Below are positions 35,992 to 43,735 of a stretch of DNA of 64,000 nucleotides, piece after piece. Position numbers and translations under genes: made by a program. Positions within the stretch are counted from its first letter, which is position 1; each line of letters begins with the position of its first letter. This stretch comes from Rhodococcus sp. Leaf278 (GTDB lineage Bacteria; Actinomycetota; Actinomycetes; Mycobacteriales; Mycobacteriaceae). The stretch is from assembly GCF_001426085.1 (NCBI RefSeq), contig NZ_LMRR01000009.1, positions 62,001 through 126,000 on the forward strand, given 5' to 3'. The notes beneath the pieces were generated by a model that was not told where the DNA came from, made no database searches, and saw only the letters and a program-made list of their open reading frames with translations.

Positions 35992-36042
35992 GAGACAAGT
36001 GTGTTTCGATACGCAGAACGCACCTCTGAGCTATCCATCGAA

Positions 36043-36061
36043 AGTGTTGTCTCACAACACT
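36043..36061. promoter_or_regulatory. 19-bp perfect dyad just upstream of isoprenoid operon
   Basis: AGTGTTGT and ACAACACT are perfect 8-bp inverted arms around CTC. The dyad ends 22 bp before the chosen start of the prenyl synthase. Depending on the transcription start it is an operator or a 5'-leader hairpin. The rest of 35855-36083 shows no gene; an open frame across it (35713-36180) looks like chance. Confidence 0.5.
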
Positions 36062-36083
36062 CTACGTTCGAGCGGTGCTGTCG

Positions 36084-37100
36084 ATGGTTGCTGATGCCAT
36101 GGGTCTGCAATGGACGTCTCCGGCGAAGTCGGATTGCGTCGTCGTTTCGACGCAACTACGCGATGTCGACGCCGCGATGAATCGCATTCTCGAACCGCAC
36201 AGCACTTTTCGCTCGATCTATGACCATGTTCTCTCGATACCGGGAAAACGTGTGCGTGCCGGGATGGTACTTGCGTGTGCGCAGCTTGCGCCGGATGCAC
36301 ATGCGGTGCCGCTGCACGATGCGGTCGATATCGCAGCGGCTATCGAGATGTTGCACGAATCATCTCTGATGCACGACGACATCTGTGACGGCTCTGTGCT
36401 TCGTCGCGACAACGCCTCCATTGCAGCCGCATTCGGAGTTCGATTGGCTGCGTACGCCGGCTTCCATCTGGCCGGTACCGCACTGCGGGAAGTCGCACGA
36501 GTGCTCGACGCCAACCCTTCGGTGTTCGCCCGGATCGGTCACGTCGTCGGTGTGACATATCTCGATGAACTGTCGGAGCTCTCCTACGGCCAGTTGATCG
36601 AGACCCTGCCGCCGGATCTCGACGTCGGCGCGCTCAGGAGGCATTACCGCGCGGTCGCCGGAGCCAAGACCGGGACTCTGTTCAGAGTCGCCTGCGCCTA
36701 CGGCGGCACAGCGGGAGGAGTCGACGACGACGGACTGCGTAGTTTGATGAACTACGCGGATCATCTCGCATTGGCATTCCAGATCATGGACGACGTCCGC
36801 GACATCGAGGGCGGGCCGAGCCTGGGTAAGGACGCCTGCGGAGACCTCGAACGCAGAGTGCCCACGTGGCCGGTGATCGAGTGGCTCGGTACCGATGCCC
36901 AAGCGTGGACGATGTGGCTCGACGAGTCGGTGTCCAGCCGTGACCTGCAGGCCGCTTTGACACACAGCGGAGCGATGTCCAGTGCGCGTGAGTTCGCCGA
37001 TTCTGCGACGCGGCAGGCCTGCGCTGCAACCGAATGCTTCGTCGATTCACCTGCGCGAGAGCACTTGCGCACACTGGCCCGACGAGTTGTGCTCCGATGA
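36084..37100 (+). CDS. trans-polyprenyl diphosphate synthase
   Basis: This 338-residue protein of the head-to-tail isoprenyl diphosphate synthase family carries GKRVR (54-58), the first Asp-rich motif LMHDDICD (DD at 98-99, D102), KTGTLF (195-200) and the second motif FQIMDDVRD (DD at 236-237, D240). It condenses IPP with allylic diphosphates. Small residues (Ser93, Ser94) before the first motif suggest a product longer than C15, by analogy with GGPP-type enzymes. The start is uncertain (GTG 36075, ATG 36084 or 36099; no clear ribosome site). It overlaps the next gene (ATGA) and opens a five-gene operon. Confidence 0.85.
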   Translation: MVADAMGLQWTSPAKSDCVVVSTQLRDVDAAMNRILEPHSTFRSIYDHVLSIPGKRVRAGMVLACAQLAPDAHAVPLHDAVDIAAAIEMLHESSLMHDDICDGSVLRRDNASIAAAFGVRLAAYAGFHLAGTALREVARVLDANPSVFARIGHVVGVTYLDELSELSYGQLIETLPPDLDVGALRRHYRAVAGAKTGTLFRVACAYGGTAGGVDDDGLRSLMNYADHLALAFQIMDDVRDIEGGPSLGKDACGDLERRVPTWPVIEWLGTDAQAWTMWLDESVSSRDLQAALTHSGAMSSAREFADSATRQACAATECFVDSPAREHLRTLARRVVLR

Positions 37101-38389
37101 GGCCCGCTCGTCTGGTGCTACTGGCCCGCGGCCTACGGGATCTTCGACGTGCAGTCGATCCGACTGTGCTCGTGCGGGCAGGCTCGGTGGACGCACTCGC
37201 CGAATCGGCACTGATACCCGCCGCACGAAATCTGGCCGTGGCAATCAACCTGCTACCGGAGACGCAGCGGGCCGAATCGACTGCGGCCGTGCTGGCCTGC
37301 CGAGTGCTCGACGCCTACGAGGATCTCTACTCGGGTTCGGTCGGCGCGGCGACGACGGTGCTCTGGGCTGCTCGCTATCTCGTGGGCGAGGACCCGGTTC
37401 CGCCGCCCCCGTTGCGTGCCCGAGTTCTGCGTGAGATCGATGCGGTGGATTCGATTCTGGCGGAACGGATCGCCGACGTACGGGCGTTGGTCGGTCGACT
37501 GCCGGCCGCCGGCGAGGCGCGCGTGCGAGAGTTGCTGATCGACGTTGCCACTGCGATGGCCGACAATCTCGACGTGCCGATGTCGCGGGTCACCTACGGC
37601 GAGAGAGTGCTCGGACGTGTTGTGGTCTATGCGTGCGCGGTGATCTGCGAGAACGACCCGGACGTCGGCACCGAGGACATCGTCGAGCTGGCCCACTGTG
37701 TCGGAGCCGCAGCGCAGCTGGCGAACGATCTCCGCGATCAGGAAATCGAGTTGTACGGGGTGGGTACCAGTGCCGAGTTGACGCACGAGATCGTCTTGCG
37801 TTTGTTGACACCGGCACTCGGTGCGTTCGCTCTGTTGTCGCATCTGGGTCGGCGAACCCGAAGCAAGGGTGCCCGGGCGGCCGTGGCCTACATGTCGATC
37901 ACGACGACCGCGTTCTTCTGCAGCGCGGTGGGAGTGCGAAGTCCGTATTCCCGGAAACTGCGTCTGCTCGGTGCCGTGGTGGCGGCCAGCGGTACCGACC
38001 GATGGGATGCCATGCTCGAGCGCTTGCGGGAGTCGGTGGACGCAACGGTCGAGTTCCTGCTCGACTCGTCTGCTCGGGGAAGGCAAGAGTCGCCGAACAA
38101 CCTGTTCCCTCGCTTCGATGCGCACTCGCAGGGCACCTCGATGGGGGCGATCGTCGTGGACTCGGCAATGGCGCTCGTCGATGTGCTGCCGACCGGAGCG
38201 ATGCGCGGCGAGCTGCCCGACGACCAGATCCGCCGGATGATGATTGCCGACCATCTCGCGTTCGGATCACTCGAGCGAATGCACCCCGGCGACAGCAATG
38301 CCATGCACCTTCTCGGCACTCGGTTCCAGACCGCTGCGATGTCCCGGATGGCACCGCATCTCCCATTCGATTCTGAAAGGCAATCATGA
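37097..38389 (+). CDS. squalene/phytoene synthase-like protein with C-terminal extension
   Basis: Of 430 residues, the first 290 resemble the head-to-head prenyl synthase fold: LAVAINLLPETQRAESTAAVLACRVLDAYED contains the first Asp-rich motif (D-A-Y-E-D, like DTVED of squalene synthase), and AAQLANDLRDQEIE is the second (like the QxxNxxRDxxED motif). The remaining 140 residues (from about 290) have no recognisable domain; squalene/phytoene synthases are usually 280-310 residues in bacteria. It likely joins or rearranges the product of the upstream prenyl synthase. ATG at 37097 overlaps that gene, and its stop overlaps the desaturase start. Weak overall similarity makes the exact reaction unknown. 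Confidence 0.72.
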   Translation: MRPARLVLLARGLRDLRRAVDPTVLVRAGSVDALAESALIPAARNLAVAINLLPETQRAESTAAVLACRVLDAYEDLYSGSVGAATTVLWAARYLVGEDPVPPPPLRARVLREIDAVDSILAERIADVRALVGRLPAAGEARVRELLIDVATAMADNLDVPMSRVTYGERVLGRVVVYACAVICENDPDVGTEDIVELAHCVGAAAQLANDLRDQEIELYGVGTSAELTHEIVLRLLTPALGAFALLSHLGRRTRSKGARAAVAYMSITTTAFFCSAVGVRSPYSRKLRLLGAVVAASGTDRWDAMLERLRESVDATVEFLLDSSARGRQESPNNLFPRFDAHSQGTSMGAIVVDSAMALVDVLPTGAMRGELPDDQIRRMMIADHLAFGSLERMHPGDSNAMHLLGTRFQTAAMSRMAPHLPFDSERQS

Positions 38390-39396
38390 CTGCGGTGACA
38401 CCCCGGAACGAGACCGGTACGACCGGCGAACCGAAAGATCCGATCAGCAGGCGCTTCTTCCGTCTCGAGAATCCGGCGAACGTGGGTCCGCTCGTCCACG
38501 TCGCCCTGTGGCTCGGGCTCCTCGCCTTCGGACTGTTCGTGCCGATCGCCCAACGCTGGTATGTCGCAGTGCCCCTCGTGATCATCCTGACTCTGCTGAG
38601 CTTCTCCTTGACCATCGGGGTGATGCACATGCACACTCATCGCCCGCTGTTCGTCTCGCGCCGGGCCAATCGCGTGGTGGATATCCTGTGTTCTCTCCCC
38701 GCCTCCTTGACGGCGGCCGAGATGCGCGAGGTACACGTGCTCAATCATCACCGATACAACGACGGCCCAGGAGATGTGACGTCCACCGAGGGGCGGGAGC
38801 ACGGTCTGGGTGCCGTCGGATACTGGTTCCGGTACGGCTCGGTCGTCAAGATGCACACGATCCGTGAACTGTTCGCCGCCGAGGTGTCGGACGGCAGACG
38901 TAAACGGCGTCGACAGTTCTTGTTGGATTGCGCTGTTGCACTGACCTTTATCGTCGCCACCTGGTACCTCGCGGGAACGGGTCCGTTCGTGGTGTTCTAC
39001 TGGATTCCGTTCCTGATCACGCAGGTCAATTCCGGATACTTCGCCTGGCTCACCCATGCCCCGGCCCGAGGCTTCGAGGACGACCCGAGCAAGTCGCTGA
39101 ACACGGCCGGGAACTGGCTCAACTTCTTCATCTTCAATCAGGGATATCACAGTGTGCACCATCGCTATCCCGGTGTGCACTGGAGCGTCATTCCGGACAA
39201 GCTCGTGTTCATGCGCGACGTGGAGCCGGAGGTCATCGTTCCCTACTGGATGACGATCCAGTCCGCATGGCGGCTGGCGATCCCTGGCGCGTTCCTGGAC
39301 GCAACGTACGGTGAGCGCTGGAAAGCCAAGCTGGAGAGCAAGATCGAAGCAGGCACCGTGCGGCCGCGAGTTATGCGCTGGTTTGCATGGATCTGA
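38386..39396 (+). CDS. membrane fatty-acid-desaturase-like di-iron enzyme
   Basis: This 336-residue membrane protein has the three His boxes of the desaturase/hydroxylase family: HMHTH (81-85), HVLNHH (117-122) and GYHSVHH (about 256-262), with hydrophobic segments at about 36-75 and 165-200. It would desaturate or hydroxylate a lipid chain with O2. The ATGA overlap with the prenyl synthase-like gene, and a 10-bp overlap with the methyltransferase, suggest that its substrate is an isoprenoid rather than a fatty acid; beta-carotene hydroxylases and ketolases use related His boxes. The N-terminal 35 residues are soluble. Confidence 0.85.
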   Translation: MTAVTPRNETGTTGEPKDPISRRFFRLENPANVGPLVHVALWLGLLAFGLFVPIAQRWYVAVPLVIILTLLSFSLTIGVMHMHTHRPLFVSRRANRVVDILCSLPASLTAAEMREVHVLNHHRYNDGPGDVTSTEGREHGLGAVGYWFRYGSVVKMHTIRELFAAEVSDGRRKRRRQFLLDCAVALTFIVATWYLAGTGPFVVFYWIPFLITQVNSGYFAWLTHAPARGFEDDPSKSLNTAGNWLNFFIFNQGYHSVHHRYPGVHWSVIPDKLVFMRDVEPEVIVPYWMTIQSAWRLAIPGAFLDATYGERWKAKLESKIEAGTVRPRVMRWFAWI

Positions 39397-40268
39397 TTCC
39401 CGGGCCGCAGATTCACGCGACCCTGCGCGATCGAACTCGGCTGCTGCCCTTCCTCGTTGCTCTGACCGGTTACGCGATCGCCGGCATGACGGTCCCATTG
39501 CTGTTGCTCTTCTCCGGTGGTCGGTTGCTGCCCAAGACGGTCGACGACGGTCCGTACGTGTCGACGTGGCTTGCCGTCCTCATCGACCTGGCGCTGATCG
39601 GTCTGTTCGGGCTGCAGCACTCGGGGATGGCGAGACCGTCGTTCAAGGCGTGGCTCACCCGGCGAGTACCCGAGGCGCTCGAACGCACCGTCTACATCTT
39701 CATGGTGAGCACGGTCGTGTGGGTCCTCGTCCTGGCCTGGCAGCCCATCCCGTACCGACTGTGGTCGATCGACGGTGTCGCCGGCCGCGTGCTCGACTCC
39801 GCCTTCTGGCTGGGCGTGGTCCTGGTCTACATCGCAACCCTGTTGCTCGATCACTTCCACCTGCTGGGCCTGCGACAGGCCTACCGTGAGTACGTCCTCC
39901 AAGCCCCCGACGCCACCGCGGATCGATTGCAGATTCACGGGCCCTATCGGCTGGTGCGTCACCCGCTGATGACCGGGCTGCTGCTGACCTTCTGGGCCGC
40001 CAGCGAGATGACGGTCGGGCATCTGCTGTGGGCCGGCGGCCTCACCGGCTACATCCTGCTGGGGACTGCGCTCGAGGAGAGGGACCTGCTGGCGAGGTTC
40101 GGCAGTTCGTACCGTGCCTACGCCGCCCGAGTGCCGGCGTTCTTTCCGTCGCCGATACGGGCGCTGCGCCGAACTCCACCGCGTCCCGAGTCCGGACGAT
40201 CCGAAGACACCATCCCCAGCGATACCGAAAGTGATTCCACACCATGGTCGTCCACGACACCGCAGTGA
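39387..40268 (+). CDS. membrane methyltransferase of the MddA/NnrU/isoprenylcysteine methyltransferase type
   Basis: This 293-residue protein has about six membrane segments, LFGLQHSGMARPSFKAW (73-89), a C-terminal GPYRLVRHPLMTG (185-197) and LEERDLLARFGSSYRAY (229-245), which are the S-adenosylmethionine-binding signatures of this family. The whole pattern (QHS-MARP, WQPIP, LGLRQ, RHP, FWA, GHLLWA, LEERDL) closely matches what I recall of methanethiol S-methyltransferase MddA. In this operon it more likely methylates an isoprenoid-derived acid, alcohol or thiol. It overlaps the desaturase by 10 bp and the flavoenzyme by 25 bp. Confidence 0.8.
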   Translation: MDLIPGPQIHATLRDRTRLLPFLVALTGYAIAGMTVPLLLLFSGGRLLPKTVDDGPYVSTWLAVLIDLALIGLFGLQHSGMARPSFKAWLTRRVPEALERTVYIFMVSTVVWVLVLAWQPIPYRLWSIDGVAGRVLDSAFWLGVVLVYIATLLLDHFHLLGLRQAYREYVLQAPDATADRLQIHGPYRLVRHPLMTGLLLTFWAASEMTVGHLLWAGGLTGYILLGTALEERDLLARFGSSYRAYAARVPAFFPSPIRALRRTPPRPESGRSEDTIPSDTESDSTPWSSTTPQ

Positions 40269-41812
40269 CTCGTCCGCACCCGTCCGATTCTGCGCCGACA
40301 CCCGTGCGAGAGGTCGAGGTTGCGGTGATCGGCGGCGGTGTGGGCGGGATCGGTCTCGCAGTTGCACTGCGCAGACACGGTATCGAGGACTTCGTCGTGC
40401 TCGAGCGCGGCAACGACTTCGGTGGAACCTGGCGCGACAACACGTATCCGGGTGCCGCGTGCGATGTTCCCTCGCATCTGTACTCGTTCTCGTTCGATCA
40501 CAATCCGAACTGGTCGCAAACGTTCTCGACGCAGCCGGAAATCCAGGACTACATTCTCGGTGTAGCGGAGCGGCACAATATTCGAGAGAAGTTCTCCTTC
40601 GATCATGAATTGATCGCAGCCGATTGGGACGAACCGAAGTCGAGGTGGATGCTGGCCACCACTCACGGGCCGATCAGTGCGAAAATAGTGGTGTCGGCCA
40701 TGGGTGCACTGTGCGAGCCGAACATGCCGGACATCGAGGGACTCGATCGGTTCGACGGACCGATCTTCCACTCGGCGCAGTGGGACCACACCGTCGACCT
40801 TGCACACAAGCGAGTTGCGGTGATCGGTACCGGAGCCTCGGCAATTCAGATCGTGCCCGCAATCGCGAGCACAGTCGCTCATCTCGATGTCTTCCAGCGG
40901 ACGGCACCGTGGATCTTCCCGCGGCTGCTCCGTAAGTACAGCAGGCTCGAGCGGTTCGCCTTTCGTCGAGTTCCCGGTCTTACCAGCGTTTTTCGGTCGA
41001 TTCTCTACCTGCTGCGAGAGATCTATGCGATCGTGCTCATCAAGTTTCCGCCGGCAACTGCGGGGCTCGGACTGATCGCGGCAGTCAAGATGAGGCTCGA
41101 GGTTCGAGACCGCACCCTGCGAGCTCGGGTCACTCCCGAATTTCGCGTCGGCTGCCAGCGGATGCTGTCCTCGAACGAGTATTACCCGGCTCTCGGCCGC
41201 GAGAACGTCGACCTTGTCAGCTCCGGAATTGCCGGTGTGCAGAAGGATTCGATCGTGACGGTCGACGGCACCGTGCGCCCGGTCGATGCGATCGTGGTCG
41301 CCACCGGCTTTCGCATCACCGACTCGCCGGCGTTCGAGCTCTTTCGCGGCCGGGGCGGTCGGACGTTGACCCAGATATACGAGGAACACGGAGTTACCGC
41401 CTACAAGGGCACCGCCGTGGCCGGGTTCCCGAACATGTTCGTCCTCCTCGGGCCGAACTCGGGGCTGGGCTACTCCTCGGCCATCTACATGATCGAGTCG
41501 CAGATCAACTACGTCGTCGAGGCGGTGGCGGCTGTCCACGATCGACAGATCGCCAGCGTCGAGGTGCGCCCCGAGGTGCAGGAACTGTACAACCGGGATC
41601 TTCAGCACAAGATGCGCACGAGCGTGTGGGTGACCGGCGGTTGTCGAAGTTGGTTCCTCGACAGCACCGGTCGCAATGTCGCGCTGTGGCCCGATTTCAG
41701 CTTCCGATTCCGAAAGCAACTACGCACGTTCGACATCGAGTCCTACGACGTGGTGCAGCGTGCCGAATCACTCACGGCCGGCGTGAACGCAACACCAGGT
41801 TCGCGGCGCTGA
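40244..41812 (+). CDS. flavin-containing/Baeyer-Villiger-type monooxygenase
   Basis: This 522-residue protein has two dinucleotide-binding motifs (GGGVGGIG at 30-37 for FAD, GTGASA at 195-200 for NADPH) and between them F-DG-PIFH-SAQ-W-D (170-181), the FxGxxxHxxxW(P/D) fingerprint of Baeyer-Villiger monooxygenases. GTWRDNTYPGAACDVPSHLYSFSF is typical of that group. It would insert oxygen next to a ketone or oxygenate a heteroatom. It is last in the isoprenoid operon, overlapping the methyltransferase by 25 bp, and its 3' end overlaps the convergent SorC-type regulator by 41 bp. Confidence 0.88.
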   Translation: MVVHDTAVTRPHPSDSAPTPVREVEVAVIGGGVGGIGLAVALRRHGIEDFVVLERGNDFGGTWRDNTYPGAACDVPSHLYSFSFDHNPNWSQTFSTQPEIQDYILGVAERHNIREKFSFDHELIAADWDEPKSRWMLATTHGPISAKIVVSAMGALCEPNMPDIEGLDRFDGPIFHSAQWDHTVDLAHKRVAVIGTGASAIQIVPAIASTVAHLDVFQRTAPWIFPRLLRKYSRLERFAFRRVPGLTSVFRSILYLLREIYAIVLIKFPPATAGLGLIAAVKMRLEVRDRTLRARVTPEFRVGCQRMLSSNEYYPALGRENVDLVSSGIAGVQKDSIVTVDGTVRPVDAIVVATGFRITDSPAFELFRGRGGRTLTQIYEEHGVTAYKGTAVAGFPNMFVLLGPNSGLGYSSAIYMIESQINYVVEAVAAVHDRQIASVEVRPEVQELYNRDLQHKMRTSVWVTGGCRSWFLDSTGRNVALWPDFSFRFRKQLRTFDIESYDVVQRAESLTAGVNATPGSRR

Positions 41813-42758
41813 TGTCGTCGATCACCAGATCGGTGATCAGACCACCGCGCAGGGCCGCGGTGAGGGCGTCGAGTTTGGACTCCCCGGCCACGATCGCGAC
41901 CCGGCGTGGAACAGCTTTGAGTCGGTCCAGGCTGGGCCCGCTGGACCTGTCGTTCAGCGCGATGCGGTCGTAACTGCCGTCGGAGCGGAGGAACACGGTG
42001 GCGATGTCGCCGACCACGCCGTCCCGTCGGAGTTCGGCACCGTCCTCGGGTTCGAGGTAGCCGGCGCTGTACACGTGGCTCGGCACGGCTCCGCTCATGA
42101 CGCCGATGCTGAACACGGCCAGGTTCATCCGATCCTGTAGCTCGAGTACTCGCTTGATGCTGCGTTCACGCCACAGGTGCCGGCGGGTCTCGGGGTAATC
42201 GAAGAATGCCGGGACCGGAAAACCCTGTGCCACAGCGCCGTATGCGTCAGCAAAGGTTTTGATGATGTCGGTTGCGTAGGAGACTCCGGTGGTGCGGGTG
42301 TTGGCCGCCCCGTTGAGCTGCACGACGGTCGAATTATGGGTCCTCTTGGGGGCCAGCTTGCGGCTGACGGCGCTGACGGTTGTTCCCCAGGCAACACCCA
42401 TCACCATGTCGGACTCGAAGAACGACGTCAGCAGTCGGCCGGCGAACGTGGCGACACGATCGAGACGCTGTAGTTCGTCCACCGTCTCCGAGACGGGGAC
42501 GACGTGTGCACGGATGTCGTACAGATCGGCGAATGCCTGCTCGATTCGCGGTGCCTGCCCGAGTGGTGTGGAGATCTTGATTTCCACCAATCCCGACGCC
42601 CGAGCGAAGGTGATCAGCCGCGAGACCGTCGAACGAGAGACCCCCAGCTCACGGCCGATTGCCGCCATGGTCATGTCCTGGAAGTAATAAAGCCGCGCAG
42701 CCTGGGTGGCGTGGCCGGTCCGCAGGTCGGATTCGGGAGTGATGTCGGGTTCGGTCAC
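41772..42758 (-). CDS. SorC/DeoR-type sugar-binding regulator of the glp operon
   Basis: This 328-residue protein has an N-terminal helix-turn-helix (QAARLYYFQDMTMAAIGRELGVSRSTVSRLITFARASGLVEIKI) and a sugar-phosphate-isomerase-like effector domain (VMGVAWGTTVSAVSRKL, VQLNGAA, VAIVAGESKLDALTAALRGGLITDLVIDD), the SorC layout. It is divergent from glpF-glpK-glpD with an operator-like repeat array between them, so glycerol-3-phosphate or dihydroxyacetone phosphate is a likely effector. Start codons GTG at 42758, 42764 and 42785 are possible; I prefer 42758 because 42785 would overlap the repeats. Confidence 0.83.
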   Translation of the reverse strand: MTEPDITPESDLRTGHATQAARLYYFQDMTMAAIGRELGVSRSTVSRLITFARASGLVEIKISTPLGQAPRIEQAFADLYDIRAHVVPVSETVDELQRLDRVATFAGRLLTSFFESDMVMGVAWGTTVSAVSRKLAPKRTHNSTVVQLNGAANTRTTGVSYATDIIKTFADAYGAVAQGFPVPAFFDYPETRRHLWRERSIKRVLELQDRMNLAVFSIGVMSGAVPSHVYSAGYLEPEDGAELRRDGVVGDIATVFLRSDGSYDRIALNDRSSGPSLDRLKAVPRRVAIVAGESKLDALTAALRGGLITDLVIDDISAANLVLRSRRP

Positions 42759-42780
42759 CGGCACCAGTGTACGACCGAAT

Positions 42781-42815
42781 TGCACGTATGTGCATCAGCT
42801 GTGCAACGCAGTGCA
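42781..42815. promoter_or_regulatory. phased GTGCA repeats, candidate operator of glp genes
   Basis: GTGCA occurs at 42790, 42801 and 42811, spaced 11 and 10 bp so on one face of the helix, with an inverted TGCAC at 42781. The array lies between the SorC-type regulator start and glpF, 66 bp before the glpF ATG. Such phased half-sites suit a tetrameric SorC regulator. Confidence 0.5.
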
Positions 42816-42880
42816 GGACGTCTACCGTGGCAAACAGCACGCAATGTGGCGTGCATCACCAACTTTGCGGAGGCTACACA

Positions 42881-43735
42881 ATGGCTCGTAAGGAACCGGA
42901 ATGGGGACTGCCGGCGCACATGGCTGCCGAGTTCGCCGGAACCATGATTCTCATTCTGTTCGGCGTCGGCGTCGTCGCGCAGGTCGTGTCGGGCGGTGAA
43001 TCGGGAAGTCTCGGTGACCACGACTCGATTGCCTGGGCATGGGGCCTGGGCGTGATGTTCGGCATCTACGTTGCCGGCCGTATCACCGGCGCGCACCTCA
43101 ACCCCGCGGTCACGATCACGTTCGCACTCTTCCGCGGATTCAGCTGGAAGATGGTTGCGCCGTACATTCTCGCGCAGACCGCAGGTGCCTTCGTGGCCGC
43201 ACTGCTGGTGCGCTGGAACTACAACGACATGCTCAACGCCGTCGACCCGGGGCACACCACTCTCACCCAGGGGATCTTCTCGACGCTGCCCGGTAACGGC
43301 ACCCTGCCGGTCAGCGTGTCCTCGGCCCTGATCGACCAGATCATCGGTACCGCGATTCTGCTGTTCCTCATTGTTGCCGTCACCGATTCTCTCGGTACCG
43401 CACCGATGGCCAACATGGCTCCGCTGATCGTCGGCCTCATCGTCGTTGCCATCGGCTTCGCCTGGGCCACCAACGCCGGATACGCGATCAATCCGGCCCG
43501 AGATTTCGGACCTCGCCTGGCGTCGTACATCACCGGATACGGTGGAGCATGGCGTGATCAATACGGCGGCCTGTACTTCTGGGTCCCGATCGTCGGACCT
43601 CTCGTAGGCGGACCGATTGGAGTGTTCCTGTACGACCTGCTGATCGGAAAGAACCTACGCAAGCAAGAAGGTTCGGCACCCGAACCGCCGTCACGACTCC
43701 CAGCCGACACCCAGACCACAGGAGAAAAGTCATGA
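42881..43735 (+). CDS. glpF: glycerol facilitator (aquaglyceroporin)
   Basis: This 284-residue MIP-family channel has two Asn-Pro-Ala motifs, GAHLNPAVT and [11 protein letters not shown], which form the pore constriction; the Asp after NPAR is typical of glycerol facilitators. Six membrane segments fit. The ATG at 42881 has a strong GGAGG ribosome site; the upstream frame (to 42767) would cross the operator. Its stop overlaps glpK (ATGA). It lets glycerol enter for phosphorylation by GlpK. Confidence 0.94.
   Translation: MARKEPEWGLPAHMAAEFAGTMILILFGVGVVAQVVSGGESGSLGDHDSIAWAWGLGVMFGIYVAGRITGAHLNPAVTITFALFRGFSWKMVAPYILAQTAGAFVAALLVRWNYNDMLNAVDPGHTTLTQGIFSTLPGNGTLPVSVSSALIDQIIGTAILLFLIVAVTDSLGTAPMANMAPLIVGLIVVAIGFAWATNAGYAINPARDFGPRLASYITGYGGAWRDQYGGLYFWVPIVGPLVGGPIGVFLYDLLIGKNLRKQEGSAPEPPSRLPADTQTTGEKS

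Noticed and set aside
35974-35994. Possible fourth copy of the palindromic repeat (ATGGACGGAAATTTCC)
   Set aside because: Only the loop-proximal part is similar; the AACTCGAAGTT arms are absent, so it is treated as an independent palindrome.
35713-36180. 155-codon open frame before the isoprenoid operon
   Set aside because: It starts inside the LysR gene and ends in the prenyl synthase, is rich in Cys and Trp and has no family pattern; read as non-coding promoter DNA instead.
37888-41719. Two long - strand open frames (37888-39498 and 40118-41719, over 530 codons each)
   Set aside because: They lie opposite the desaturase, methyltransferase and flavoenzyme genes, which have clear motifs; the antisense products look like low-complexity His/Arg/Asp-rich shadows.
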